From Methylocystis sp. Sn-Cys (GTDB lineage Bacteria; Pseudomonadota; Alphaproteobacteria; Rhizobiales; Beijerinckiaceae), in the NCBI RefSeq assembly GCF_016745395.1, contig NZ_JAERVJ010000001.1, positions 434,001-498,000 of the forward strand: a DNA stretch of 64,000 nt, given 5' to 3'. The notes below the pieces were generated by a model. That model was given only the letters and a program-made list of their open reading frames with translations, had not been told where the DNA came from and searched no databases. Numbering within the stretch: the stretch's first letter is position 1; each line of letters opens with the position of its first letter. Positions 1 to 8,087 of this stretch are shown here, one piece after another. Position numbers and translations under genes: made by a program.

Positions 1-2
1 CG

Positions 3-221
3 CGGCATCTCGCGAGCGTCGGCCTGCCGACCGAAATCCGGCAGATCCCCGGCTGGAACGCCGACGTTCACGCCATCGTCAGCGCCATGTATCAAGACAA
101 GAAGGTTGAAGCCGGGGCTCTCACCTTCATTCTCCTGCGCGCGATCGGCGAAGCTTTCATCGCGAAGTCGGTCGAGCCGACCGAGGTCCTTGGCTTTCTC
201 AACGACGAATTGGCGCGGTAA
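3..221 (+). CDS. aroB: 3-dehydroquinate synthase, C-terminal fragment (cut by window edge)
   Basis: The first 73 codons visible belong to the C-terminal helical domain of AroB, which converts DAHP to 3-dehydroquinate in the cytoplasmic shikimate pathway. The visible part reads as an AroB tail, with VGLPTEI, then a run of hydrophobic helices (GALTFILLRAIGEAF) and a TAA stop. The 5' end lies outside the window. The stop is 5 bases before the ATG of the CNNM/CorC gene, which fits the aroK-aroB-CorC arrangement common in Hyphomicrobiales. The identification rests on a short segment plus this context. Confidence 0.85.
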   Translation, partial: RHLASVGLPTEIRQIPGWNADVHAIVSAMYQDKKVEAGALTFILLRAIGEAFIAKSVEPTEVLGFLNDELAR

Positions 222-226
222 CGGTC

Positions 227-1531
227 ATGCACGGGCTCGACACCGGCGGCGGCGGGTCTTTCGCGTGGACGGACGTGCTCGTCGTCATCGCCTGCGTTTT
301 GCTGTCGGCCTTTTTCTCCGGCTCCGAGACGGCGCTGACTGCGGCCTCGCACGCCCGCATGCATACGCTCGAAAAAGAGGGCGACAAGCGCGCCGGAGCC
401 GTCAACCGGCTGCTGCGTCAGCGCAACCGCATGATCGCGGCGCTGCTGCTCGGCAGCACTTTGGTCAATATCGGCGGCTCGGCCTTCACCACGAGCGTGC
501 TGACAGCGGTCGCCGGGGAAAACGGCGCGGTCTACGCCACGATCCTCATGACGGCGTTGCTTCTGGTCTTCGCGGAGGTTCTGCCGAAAACGCTCGCGAT
601 CAACCACCCCGACGCCATGTCGCTGCGCGTGGCGCGTTTCATCATGCCGTTTGTTTCGATCTTCGGGCCGGTGCTGGCGGCGGTGGAGTGGTTCGTGCGG
701 ACCGTGCTGGGCCTCGTGGGCGTGGAGCTCAGCCATGGCCGCACCTTGATCTCGCCCTATGAGGAGCTCAAGGGCGCGGTCGATATTCTGCATGAAGAGG
801 GCGAGGTCGAGCGCTCGGCGCGCGACATGTTCGGCGGCGTGCTCGATTTGCAGGTACTGCATGTCGCCGATGTGATGATCCACCGCACCAAAATGCGCAC
901 GATCGACGCCGATCTTCCTCCCGTCCAGATCGTGCGCGAGGTGCTGTCGTCGCCGTTCACACGCCTGCCGCTGTGGCGGGAGCGACCGGATAATTTCGTC
1001 GGCGTGCTGCATTCGAAGGATCTGCTGCGGGCGCTGGACGCCGCCGGCGGCGACGCCGCGAAGATTGACGTCGACGAGGTGATGTTCGCCCCCTGGTTCG
1101 TGCCGGAGGCGACGACGCTCGAAGATCAGCTCGAGGCCTTCCTCAAGCGCAAGACGCATTTCGCGCTGGTCGTGGACGAATATGGCGAGGTGATGGGCCT
1201 CGTCACCCTCGAAGACATTCTGGAGGAGATCGTCGGCGATATTCGCGACGAGCACGATCTCGCCGTGCAGGGCGTTCGGCCGCAGCCGGACGGTTCGGTG
1301 CTGGTCGACGGCGCGGTGCCGGTGCGCGACCTCAACCGCGTCATGGCCTGGAGCCTGCCGGACGAGGAGGCGACGACCATCGCTGGCCTCGTGATCCATG
1401 AGGCGGGCGCGATTCCCGAGGCGGGCCAGGTGTTCACCTTCCACGGCTTCCGCTTCGAAGTGATGCGCCGGATCCGAAACCGCGTAACTGCGCTGCGGGT
1501 GACGCCGCAGGAGGCCGAGGCGGGGGTCTGA
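227..1531 (+). CDS. CNNM/CBS/CorC-HlyC family membrane protein
   Basis: This is a 434-residue inner-membrane protein of the HlyC/CorC (CNNM) family, whose members are linked to magnesium/cobalt efflux; the substrate here is not known. Hydrophobic segments of the DUF21/CNNM domain fill about residues 12-190, starting with a helix that contains SAFFSGSETAL, a family signature. A pair of CBS modules follows (about 205-330, with LVTLEDILEEIVGDI), then the CorC_HlyC transporter-associated domain (about 345-430). The ATG at 227 follows the aroB stop by 5 bases, so the two are probably co-transcribed. Length is normal for the family. Confidence 0.9.
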   Translation: MHGLDTGGGGSFAWTDVLVVIACVLLSAFFSGSETALTAASHARMHTLEKEGDKRAGAVNRLLRQRNRMIAALLLGSTLVNIGGSAFTTSVLTAVAGENGAVYATILMTALLLVFAEVLPKTLAINHPDAMSLRVARFIMPFVSIFGPVLAAVEWFVRTVLGLVGVELSHGRTLISPYEELKGAVDILHEEGEVERSARDMFGGVLDLQVLHVADVMIHRTKMRTIDADLPPVQIVREVLSSPFTRLPLWRERPDNFVGVLHSKDLLRALDAAGGDAAKIDVDEVMFAPWFVPEATTLEDQLEAFLKRKTHFALVVDEYGEVMGLVTLEDILEEIVGDIRDEHDLAVQGVRPQPDGSVLVDGAVPVRDLNRVMAWSLPDEEATTIAGLVIHEAGAIPEAGQVFTFHGFRFEVMRRIRNRVTALRVTPQEAEAGV

Positions 1532-1539
1532 GCTAACGC

Positions 1540-1622
1540 CGTCATTGCGAGGAGCGTAGCGACGAAGCAATCCAGGCCGGCCACCGAGGCTCGCGGATTG
1601 CGTCGCTGCGCTCGCAATGACG
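1540..1622. repeat. REP-like palindromic intergenic repeat
   Basis: Two arms form a long imperfect inverted repeat. The left arm starts CGTCATTGCGAG (1540) and runs to AGCAATCC; the right arm runs from GGATTG (1595) to CTCGCAATGACG (1622). The core GTCATTGCGAG...CGCAATGAC is the dispersed palindromic element seen between genes in many Rhizobiales and related genomes. It lies directly after the CorC stop and could end transcription or stabilise the mRNA 3' end; that role is inference. Confidence 0.8.
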
Positions 1623-1710
1623 GGGACGCCCACCCCGCTGTCATCTCGCTGTGACCTGAATCTGTTGAATGACGCAAGACTAATCCGATGGCGGGGAGGC
1701 GAACACGCTC

Positions 1711-2571
1711 ATGCCCGAACAGAATCTTGCGAATTTCCGCGCCAATCTGGCGGTCGAGCCCGAGCCCAAGCGCTACCGCACCCTCTTCCTTTCCGACCTG
1801 CATCTCGGCGCCAAGGCCTCACAGGCGCATCTGCTGCTGGATTTCCTCAAGCACAATGACGCCGAGACGATCTATCTCGTCGGCGACATTGTGGACGGCT
1901 GGAAGCTGCGCAAAGGCTGGCATTGGCCGCAGGCGCACAATGACGTGGTGCAAAAGCTGCTGCGCAGGGTGCGCAAGGGCGCGCGGGTCATCTATGTCCC
2001 CGGCAATCACGACGAATTCGCGCGCGACTATACCGGGCTGACCTTCGGCGGCGTCGAGGTCGTGCATCATGCGATCCACGAGACCGCCACTGGCAAGAAA
2101 ATGCTCATTATACACGGCGACGAATTCGATATCGTCGTCCGCAACGCCCGCTGGCTCGCTTTGCTCGGCGATTGGGCCTATGACGCCGCCATCGCGGCCA
2201 ATACGGTCCTCAACCGCGCCCGCCGCTTGTTCGGCGTCGGCTATTGGTCCTTCTCCGCCTGGGCGAAATTGAAGGTCAAAGAAGCAGTCAACTTCATCGG
2301 CGATTTCGAGGAGACCCTCGCCGCCGAGGCCGAGCGCCGCGGCGTCGATGGCGTCGTTTGCGGCCATATCCATCATGCGACGATCAAGACGATCAACAGC
2401 ATGCTTTACGTGAACACCGGCGATTTCGTCGAGAGCTGCACGGCCATCGCCGAGCATGAGGACGGCAGTTTCGAAATTTTGCGCTGGCGCACGACGGCGG
2501 CCGAGCGCGCGGCCGCGTCGGCCAATCAGCCTGTGAAGGCGCTGCCTGCGCCGAAGGCGGCGGCTGCGTAA
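1711..2571 (+). CDS. LpxH/UDP-2,3-diacylglucosamine diphosphatase-like metallophosphoesterase
   Basis: A calcineurin-type phosphoesterase of 286 residues. All metal-binding blocks are visible in order: SDLHLG (about residue 28), GDIVDGW, GNHDE (about 93), HGDEFD, and GHIHHA near the C-terminus. The family resembles LpxH, which cleaves UDP-2,3-diacylglucosamine in lipid A synthesis. Many alphaproteobacteria use LpxI for that step and keep this paralogue beside a glycosyltransferase, so the real substrate may be another pyrophosphate. The stop is one base from the ATG of the next gene, so the two form a pair. The last 20 residues are an Ala/Pro-rich tail. Confidence 0.8.
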   Translation: MPEQNLANFRANLAVEPEPKRYRTLFLSDLHLGAKASQAHLLLDFLKHNDAETIYLVGDIVDGWKLRKGWHWPQAHNDVVQKLLRRVRKGARVIYVPGNHDEFARDYTGLTFGGVEVVHHAIHETATGKKMLIIHGDEFDIVVRNARWLALLGDWAYDAAIAANTVLNRARRLFGVGYWSFSAWAKLKVKEAVNFIGDFEETLAAEAERRGVDGVVCGHIHHATIKTINSMLYVNTGDFVESCTAIAEHEDGSFEILRWRTTAAERAAASANQPVKALPAPKAAAA

Positions 2572-2572
2572 G

Positions 2573-3661
2573 ATGCGGATACTTGTTGCGACGGATGCGT
2601 GGCGCCCGCAAGTCAACGGCGTCGTGCGGTCTCTGGAATCAATCGCGCAGGCGGCGGGGCCTCTCGGCGCCGAGATCGACTTTCTGACGCCGCGCGATTT
2701 CAATTCCTTTCCCATGCCGACCTATCGCGAGATCTCGCTCGCGCTGGCGACGCCTCGCGCCGTGCGCCGCCGGTTGGCCCAAGGCTACGACCATATCCAT
2801 ATCGCCACCGAAGGCCCCATTGGCCTTGCGGCGCGCGCGGTCTGCCTGCGGGACAAGCGCGTCTTCACGACGAGCTTCCACACGCGCTTTCCGGAATATA
2901 TCCATGCGCGCACCGGCCTGCCGGTGGGCCTGGCCTATGCGGCGCTGCGGCGCTTCCATAACGCCGGCGCCGGCGTGATGGTCGCGACGCCCAGCCTTGC
3001 GCGCGAGCTCGACGCGCGCGGGTTTCGCCGCCTGCTGCGCTGGTCCCGCGGCGTCGACCATTCGATTTTCAACCCGAAAGCCAAAATCCCGCTCGATTTC
3101 CCTAGGCCGATTTTTCTCTATGCCGGGCGTCTGGCTGTTGAGAAGAATGTCGAGGCCTTCCTCGCGCTCGACCTGCCCGGAACGAAGCTCATCGCCGGCG
3201 ACGGCCCCGACCGCGCGGCGTTGGAGGCCCGATTCCCTGACGCGCGTTTCCTCGGCTTCAAGACGCCTTCCGAGCTTGCGGCGCTTTACGCCTCCTCCGA
3301 CGTCTTCGTCTTCCCGAGCCGCACCGACACGTTCGGCATCGTGCTGCTGGAGGCGCTCGCCTGCGGCCTGCCAGTGGCGGCCTATCCGGTGATGGGGCCG
3401 CTCGACGTCTTGGGCGGCAGCAATGTCGGCGTATTGGACGAAGATCTGCGCACGGCGGCGCTGGCGGCGCTCGACATCCCGCGCGAGGCGGCTCACGCCT
3501 ATGCGCGCGCCTTCACTTGGGAAAATTGCGCCCGCGAATTTCTCGACAATATCGCCTATGCGCGTGGCGCAGCGTCGTTGGGGCCGGTTGGCCTCGCAGC
3601 CCTGAAGAATTCAGGAGAACAGCGCAAGGCGGTCGACAAGGGGCAGACCGTCCAGCCGTGA
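2573..3661 (+). CDS. GT4-family glycosyltransferase (group 1)
   Basis: A 362-residue GT-B fold glycosyltransferase. The N-terminal acceptor domain begins MRILVATDAWRPQVNGVV, typical of the GT4 branch that includes SqdX-like and mannosyl/glucosyl lipid transferases. The C-terminal nucleotide-sugar domain has YAGRLAVEKN (about residue 183), the glycine-rich IAGDGPDR and an EX7E-like site (FPSRTDTFGIVLLEALACG). It is coupled to the metallophosphoesterase upstream (1 base apart), so both may act on an envelope glycolipid. The acceptor is unknown. The 3' end overlaps a convergent hypothetical gene by about 50 bases. Confidence 0.85.
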   Translation: MRILVATDAWRPQVNGVVRSLESIAQAAGPLGAEIDFLTPRDFNSFPMPTYREISLALATPRAVRRRLAQGYDHIHIATEGPIGLAARAVCLRDKRVFTTSFHTRFPEYIHARTGLPVGLAYAALRRFHNAGAGVMVATPSLARELDARGFRRLLRWSRGVDHSIFNPKAKIPLDFPRPIFLYAGRLAVEKNVEAFLALDLPGTKLIAGDGPDRAALEARFPDARFLGFKTPSELAALYASSDVFVFPSRTDTFGIVLLEALACGLPVAAYPVMGPLDVLGGSNVGVLDEDLRTAALAALDIPREAAHAYARAFTWENCAREFLDNIAYARGAASLGPVGLAALKNSGEQRKAVDKGQTVQP

Positions 3662-3982
3662 CAGCGCCGCGAGGCGCGGGTCGTCGACGGGCGAGCTCGG
3701 TTCCGGCCGAGGCGCCGCGATAACCGCGGTTTCCGCGTCAGGGGCGTCGCCCGAGGCGCCGTCTGCGGCCTCTTCGACCAAACCCGCAATCGCGCCGGCT
3801 TGCGCGTCGAGCCGCGCCTCCAGCCGTTCGATCGCCGCCAGCAGACTGGCGTTGTCCGACCCGCGCGCCCGGCGCGCATATTCAGCGAGGAATGCGCGGC
3901 CGCGCGCCGTCGCCATGAGCGTCGATTCGATCGCCTCGTAATCCGCCAGTTGGAGGGCGGGCGCCGAAGAGGTTATGGTCAT
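3611..3982 (-). CDS. Hypothetical protein with alphaproteobacterial LADYEAIE-type N-terminus
   Basis: A 123-residue soluble protein beginning MTITSSAPAL. Residues 10-50 (QLADYEAIESTLMATARGRA and the EYARR that follows) match a segment found at the start of many uncharacterised Hyphomicrobiales proteins. A predicted helical stretch around residue 55-75 (AAIERLEARLDAQAGAIAGL) looks like a short coiled coil, followed by an acidic, Pro/Ala-rich tail. I do not assign a function. The start at 3982 is preferred over an upstream ATG because homology-like sequence begins there. The 3' end overlaps the convergent glycosyltransferase. Confidence 0.6.
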   Translation of the reverse strand: MTITSSAPALQLADYEAIESTLMATARGRAFLAEYARRARGSDNASLLAAIERLEARLDAQAGAIAGLVEEAADGASGDAPDAETAVIAAPRPEPSSPVDDPRLAALSRLDGLPLVDRLALFS

Positions 3983-4074
3983 GAAAAGGACCGTCTGCTG
4001 TGCCGAGCGAATCGGCGACGAACGCAGCATCGCCGAGCTGGCGCGTTATGCAAGCGCCGTTACAGGAAGACAGA

Positions 4075-4857
4075 ATGAGCCTCTCGCCGGAGGAGATCGA
4101 ACGCTACGCCCGCCATCTTGTTCTGCGCGAAATCGGCGGGCCGGGCCAGCAGAAGCTCAAGGCGGCGCGGGTGCTCGTTGTCGGCGCGGGCGGGCTCGGC
4201 GCGCCCTTGCTGCAATATCTCGCCGCCGCCGGCGTGGGGACGATCGGCATCGTGGATAATGACGCCGTGTCCCTCTCCAATCTGCAGCGCCAGATCATTC
4301 ACGAGACTTACGGCGTCGGCCGCCTGAAGGTCGAAAGCGCCCGGGAGGCCATCGCCCGCCTCAATCCGCATGTTCGCGTGGAGCAGTATGCGATGCGACT
4401 CACCGAAGACAATGCGCGGGCCCTGATTGCGCGCTACGACGTGGTGGCGGACGGCTCGGACAATTTCGCCACCCGCTATCTGGTTTCAGACGCCTGCTTT
4501 TTCGAGAAAAAGCCGCTGGTCACGGCCGCTGTCGGCGGGTTCGACGCCTCGCTCACGACGCTGCGCCCCTTCGAGGCGGGGGCGGACGGCGCCCCCAACC
4601 CCACCTATCGCTGCCTCTTCCCCGAGCCGCCGCCGCCCGGGACCGTGCCGAGCTGCGAGGAGGCCGGCATTCTCGGCGCTTTGACGGGCGTCGCCGGCTC
4701 CATGATGGCGCTCGAAGTGATTCGCGAGATTGTCGGTTTCGGAGAGGGGCTCGTCGGCCGCCTGCTCCTGATCGACACGCTCGCGATGCGCTTCGAGACT
4801 TTGCGCTACGCCTGGGACCCCGAGAATCTGCTGTCGGGGACTATTTCGCCGCGATAA
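4075..4857 (+). CDS. moeB: MoeB/ThiF/HesA-family adenylyltransferase (E1-like)
   Basis: A 260-residue E1-like enzyme that adenylates the C-terminus of a ubiquitin-like sulfur carrier such as MoaD or ThiS. Visible features are the nucleotide-binding GAGGLGAPLLQYLAAAGVG, the DNDAVSLSNLQRQ block, the catalytic aspartate region VVADGSDNFATR, and PSCEEAGILGALTGVAGS near the crossover loop. One cysteine of the zinc pair seen in E. coli MoeB (CYRC) reads TYRC here, so the zinc site may be incomplete. The start at 4075 is chosen because AGGAAG precedes it and family homology begins there. Its stop overlaps the convergent RidA gene by 17 bases. Confidence 0.85.
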   Translation: MSLSPEEIERYARHLVLREIGGPGQQKLKAARVLVVGAGGLGAPLLQYLAAAGVGTIGIVDNDAVSLSNLQRQIIHETYGVGRLKVESAREAIARLNPHVRVEQYAMRLTEDNARALIARYDVVADGSDNFATRYLVSDACFFEKKPLVTAAVGGFDASLTTLRPFEAGADGAPNPTYRCLFPEPPPPGTVPSCEEAGILGALTGVAGSMMALEVIREIVGFGEGLVGRLLLIDTLAMRFETLRYAWDPENLLSGTISPR

Positions 4858-5194
4858 CGGCGATCTCGACCTTATATTCCGGCGCCACGAGCTTCGCCTC
4901 GACCGTCGCGCGGGCGGGCGGGTTCTGCTTGTCGACCCAGACGTCCCAGACGCTGTTCATCTCGGGAAAGGTCGAAATGTCGGAAAGATAGATGGTGACG
5001 GAGAGGATCTTGGCCTTCTCGCTGCCGGCCTCGGCGAGCAGCTCGTCGATCAGGCCGAGAATTTCCCGCGTCTGGTCGGCGACGGAGCCGCCCTTGGTCT
5101 TTTCGGCCACCTGGCCCGCCGTATAGACGGCGTTGCCGCGCACGACCGCCTTGCTCATGCGCGGGCCCGCGCCAATTCGCCTGATATCGCTCAT
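4841..5194 (-). CDS. RidA family (YjgF/YER057c/UK114) enamine/imine deaminase
   Basis: A 117-residue RidA-superfamily protein; members hydrolyse reactive enamine/imine intermediates from PLP enzymes. The sequence shows AVYTAGQVAEKTKGGSVADQ near the N-terminus, the helix TREILGLIDELLAEAGS, and the C-terminal block PPARATVEAKLVAPEYKVEI, in which the family arginine is present. The ATG at 5194 is used; an in-frame extension upstream runs into the tRNA and is not coding. It converges on the MoeB-like gene with a 17-base overlap. It belongs to a less-studied RidA subgroup, so the preferred substrate is uncertain. Confidence 0.88.
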   Translation of the reverse strand: MSDIRRIGAGPRMSKAVVRGNAVYTAGQVAEKTKGGSVADQTREILGLIDELLAEAGSEKAKILSVTIYLSDISTFPEMNSVWDVWVDKQNPPARATVEAKLVAPEYKVEIAVIAAK

Positions 5195-5326
5195 AATGCC
5201 TCCCGGAGTTTGCGCCGAGGGTTTAGGCGAAGCTCGGCCGGCCGGCAAGAAGCGAGAAAAGTTTCGCTCGACCGCTGGACAAGAGGCAAAGCCCTTTCTA
5301 TAAGCCCCTCCACGCGCTGCGCGCGC

Positions 5327-5402
5327 GCCCAGGTAGCTCAGTTGGTAGAGCATGCGACTGAAAATCGCAGTGTCGGTGGTTCGATTCCGCCCCTGGGCAC
5401 CA
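5327..5402 (+). tRNA. tRNA-Phe (GAA)
   Basis: A complete cloverleaf can be folded by hand. The acceptor stem GCCCAGG pairs with CCTGGGC, the D-loop reads AGCTCAGTTGGTAGAGC, the anticodon stem TGCGA/TCGCA encloses loop CTGAAAA with anticodon GAA, and the T-arm reads GGTTCGATTCC. CCA is encoded at 5400-5402. Confidence 0.97.
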
Positions 5403-5825
5403 CTCCCATCCTCCGAAATCCTACTCATAATTTAAGGGAACCTCGCGGGCGCCCCTCTCTTCGCAATCGTACGCTCCGATATTCGGCGACTTACCTCCGC
5501 GCCCTTGCTGGCCCCTTGCTAGAAAGGCGTCCGCCTCTACTTTCGCGACATTCGAAATGGCCATTGTCAATCCTTGAGCGTCACCGTGCGCGACAGGCCA
5601 CCGGGTGCGCAACGCGTCCGAGCGCCGCTGGTTCGTTGCTATCTGCCGATGCGATCTCAACGCCAAAGGAGCGGCGGTTGTCCGTGCTTCGAATGGAATC
5701 GAGAATTTACTATTAATGGTAGCCTCCACTTTATTCGTGAGCGCCTTCGTAACCTCTGCGTGGGCGCCACGCGAATTGGCTTCTGAAATTCGCTGTAATT
5801 CGCAAGCTCAATTCTGGAGGACCGC
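5403..5825. other. Intergenic region upstream of the acyltransferase gene
   Basis: No convincing gene is seen in either strand over about 420 bases. Near the right end, CTGGAGG is a good ribosome binding site for the ATG at 5826. A GTAACC (5749-5754) followed after 17 bases by CGAA (5772-5775) resembles the SigF-type promoters found further right, but the spacing is one base too long, so it is only a weak candidate. Confidence 0.5.
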
Positions 5826-6953
5826 ATGAGCTCAGTTGCGGGAAATTTCGCAGATAACGGGCCAATTGCGCCTGAGCTCGAAATCGGCCCGAATCAAAGC
5901 ATTCGGGCGGCGATCTTCCTCAGGCGTTCCAAACTGGCGGAAGACGCGCGGGTGGATTGGGTCGATTACGCCAAAGGCTTTTGCATTGTGCTCGTCGTTA
6001 TGATGCATTCGACGCTGGGAGTTGAAAATGCGCTATCGTCGGAGGGTTTCGTTCACCCGTTTGTCGAGTTTGCAAAGCCGTTCAGGATGCCTGATTTCTT
6101 TCTGATCTCGGGCCTGTTCCTTGCCAGGACGATCGAACGGGACTGGCGGTTATATCTCGACCGCAAAGTCCTGCATTTTGCCTATTTCTACGTTCTTTGG
6201 CTGACGATACAATTCGCCTTCAAAGCCCCCGCCATCATCGCCCATTCAGACGGCTGGACGGCCCTTCGAGATTATCTGACAGCTTTTGTCGAGCCCTTCG
6301 GGACGCTCTGGTTCGTCTATATCCTGTCTGTCTTTTTCGTGACCACGAAGCTGCTGAAGGGCGTGCCGCCGCTCTTGCTCTACGTCCTCGCCGGCGCCTT
6401 AGAGGTCGCTCATTTCCACACCGGTGTGCTACTCGTCGACGAATTTGCGGCGCGATACGTTTTTTTCCTCACGGGATATATCTTCTCGTCAGAAATCTTT
6501 GCTTTTGCGGCGGCGGTTCGGTCTCGCCCGGCGCAGGGATTCTTCGGCCTCCTGGTTTGGGGCGTCCTGAACGGGCTCCTCGTGTCTGTCGGTTATGCGC
6601 AATTCCCGTTAGTATCGTTCTTTCTAGGTCTCTTCGGCGCGCTCGCCGTAATTTCAGTCGCTGCGCTCCTGGCGGAGGCGAAGGTCTTCGGCGTGTTCCG
6701 CTACTTCGGCCGGCGCTCTATTGCAATCTATCTCGCATTCTTCCTGCCGATGGCGCTGTCGCGCGCTGTTCTGGTGAAAACCGGCGTCATCAGCGACGTA
6801 GGCCTCGTCTCGATGGTCGTCACCTGTTCAAGCCTAATGGGCGCGCTATCGATCTATCATGCCGCCGAGCGATTGGGTTGGCGTTGCCTTTTCGAGCGGC
6901 CGAGAATGTTTCGCATTGCGCCAATCAAGATCGAGCAGTCTTTGGAGACTTGA
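5826..6953 (+). CDS. Acyltransferase family 3 integral membrane protein
   Basis: A 375-residue polytopic membrane protein of the acyltransferase-3 family, which transfers acyl or succinyl groups to extracytoplasmic glycans and similar acceptors. The family hallmark is seen at residues 43-62: VDWVDYAKGFCIVLVVMMHS, with the catalytic-type histidine. About ten hydrophobic helices follow, including FRMPDFFLISGLFLA, another conserved block. The first 40 residues form a cytoplasmic leader. The start is supported by CTGGAGG 7 bases upstream. No neighbouring glycan operon hints at the acceptor. Confidence 0.8.
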   Translation: MSSVAGNFADNGPIAPELEIGPNQSIRAAIFLRRSKLAEDARVDWVDYAKGFCIVLVVMMHSTLGVENALSSEGFVHPFVEFAKPFRMPDFFLISGLFLARTIERDWRLYLDRKVLHFAYFYVLWLTIQFAFKAPAIIAHSDGWTALRDYLTAFVEPFGTLWFVYILSVFFVTTKLLKGVPPLLLYVLAGALEVAHFHTGVLLVDEFAARYVFFLTGYIFSSEIFAFAAAVRSRPAQGFFGLLVWGVLNGLLVSVGYAQFPLVSFFLGLFGALAVISVAALLAEAKVFGVFRYFGRRSIAIYLAFFLPMALSRAVLVKTGVISDVGLVSMVVTCSSLMGALSIYHAAERLGWRCLFERPRMFRIAPIKIEQSLET

Positions 6954-6970
6954 ACAATTGCAAAGGCAAT

Positions 6971-7002
6971 CGGCGGACCGAGCGTCGCAGGTCGGCCCGC
7001 CG
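6971..7002. terminator. Hairpin between convergent genes, probable terminator
   Basis: The arm CGGCGGACCGA (6971-6981) pairs with TCGGCCCGCCG (6992-7002) with one mismatch across a 10-base loop. It lies between the stops of two convergent genes. There is no clear T-run, so intrinsic termination is only likely. Confidence 0.45.
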
Positions 7003-7016
7003 CTTCGTACTACGGA

Positions 7017-7556
7017 TTACAGAAAGTCAATAACGAAAATACAGTCGAACGCGATCTTGTTCGCGCTTGCAAGCTGGCTCAAATCGACCGCGCCGGAGAG
7101 ACGGACTGTCGCGGCCTTTCCACGAAACCTGCCGTCGCCGGAAAGAACTTCATTGCTTCCCGGTACGGGGATCGAACCTGTGATGTGCGTCGCGGGAGAC
7201 GGAGCGGCGGTAGGGCTTACAGGTTGAACCGTCGTGCGGCCGCGCGACACCAGAGTACCCTCGCGGAAATGGAAAATGGTCGTGGCGGTCAGCGATGTCC
7301 CATTGCCCTCCGGCGTGAAATCCGACAGGCAGTCGGTCGCGGTTCCAATGATTTCGCCCTTCCGCACGTCGACCAGTTGAAGATCGAAGCAGTTGGCTTG
7401 CGTCGAGCCTTGTGGCGTCCTTGGCACAGGCCTTACCTGCCCTATTGCGGCGCCGCGCAAGGCGACGACGAGATTTTTTGTGTCGTCTGCCTGGGCGGGC
7501 AGAGCGAGCATAATGCCGGCGGCGGCGAAAAGCCGCGCGAAAAATTGCATATTCAT
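7017..7556 (-). CDS. Secreted protein of unknown function, possible SigF-regulon member
   Basis: A 179-residue protein with a clear Sec signal peptide (MNMQFFARLFAAAGIMLALPAQA). The mature part is rich in beta-type sequence, with two widely spaced cysteines in the first half (NCFDLQ and TDCLSD) and one near the end (FDCIF). The patterns HFREGTLVSRGRTTV and GDGRFRGKAATVRLSGAVDL recall the eight-stranded allene-oxide-cyclase/dirigent-type barrel, but I cannot confirm this. Upstream lies GTAACC-N15-CGAA, close to the motif in front of the bufferin genes, so copper-stress control is plausible. No function is assigned. Confidence 0.7.
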   Translation of the reverse strand: MNMQFFARLFAAAGIMLALPAQADDTKNLVVALRGAAIGQVRPVPRTPQGSTQANCFDLQLVDVRKGEIIGTATDCLSDFTPEGNGTSLTATTIFHFREGTLVSRGRTTVQPVSPTAAPSPATHITGSIPVPGSNEVLSGDGRFRGKAATVRLSGAVDLSQLASANKIAFDCIFVIDFL

Positions 7557-7601
7557 AGGTCCAGTTTCCTTTAGTGGAAGCGGCGACGCAACGAAGATGA
7601 T

Positions 7602-7626
7602 TTCGGGAAAGTCGCCGGATGGTTAC
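7602..7626 (-). promoter_or_regulatory. SigF-type promoter (N15 variant) for the secreted unknown
   Basis: On the minus strand GTAACC (7626-7621) is followed after 15 bases by CGAA (7605-7602), about 45 bases before the ATG at 7556. The spacer is one base shorter than in the three promoters at 8.8, 11.4 and 13.5 kb. Confidence 0.5.
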
Positions 7627-7687
7627 TGTTGCAATTGCGGAAAGACGAAAGAGATTGCGTCTCGGGAGCGCTACTGGCGTCTCATGC

Positions 7688-7712
7688 GTAACCTCGGGTG
7701 AGATTGCGCGAA
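7688..7712 (+). promoter_or_regulatory. SigF-type promoter (N15 variant) pointing right, no clear gene
   Basis: GTAACC (7688-7693), 15 bases, then CGAA (7709-7712) on the plus strand. It is divergent from the element at 7602-7626. No convincing plus-strand gene follows before the convergent TlpA gene, so it may drive a small RNA or be chance. Confidence 0.35.
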
Positions 7713-8087
7713 CCAAAAGTCTGATCGGCGCCGCCCCTCCAAACCTAGCGTCGATCACCGCGAGGATCGCGCTGTCCTTGCGCCTTTACGTTCGCGCAGG
7801 TCTTTGAGATGAACGAACGAGATGTCACCTCACGATGAGCGCGTATAGGCATGAATCGGCGTCCGAAGCTTGAAAAGACTATTGCTGACGCGGCGCGCGA
7901 TGTGTCGCAACCATGATGTCTTGCGGGGCAGGCGCGCCTTGCGGCCGATCTCGGAATGTCCATGACCCCGTCATCCATTATCGCGGGGGGCGGTTTCCTC
8001 GGTTGGCCGGGAAGAAAAGCTGTCGACAGACTTATTTCCAAACGCGAAGCACTGCGACAATCCGGTCTGTCCCCCGAAGCCGTAAGT
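7713..8087. other. Intergenic region without a supported gene
   Basis: Several short open frames exist on both strands, but none has a family signature, a good ribosome binding site or a convincing composition. It lies downstream of a plus-strand SigF-like promoter and of the TlpA gene stop, so an untranslated transcript is possible. Confidence 0.4.

Noticed and set aside
92-1633. A 513-codon open frame on the minus strand opposite the CorC-type gene
   Set aside because: It has no family sequence, low-complexity His/Arg-rich composition and lies fully antisense to a clear CNNM/CBS gene; it reflects high GC third positions.
5749-5775. A SigF promoter before the acyltransferase gene
   Set aside because: The GTAACC and CGAA elements are 17 bases apart, unlike the 16 of the best matches, and the gene has no obvious link to metal stress; kept only as a weak note.
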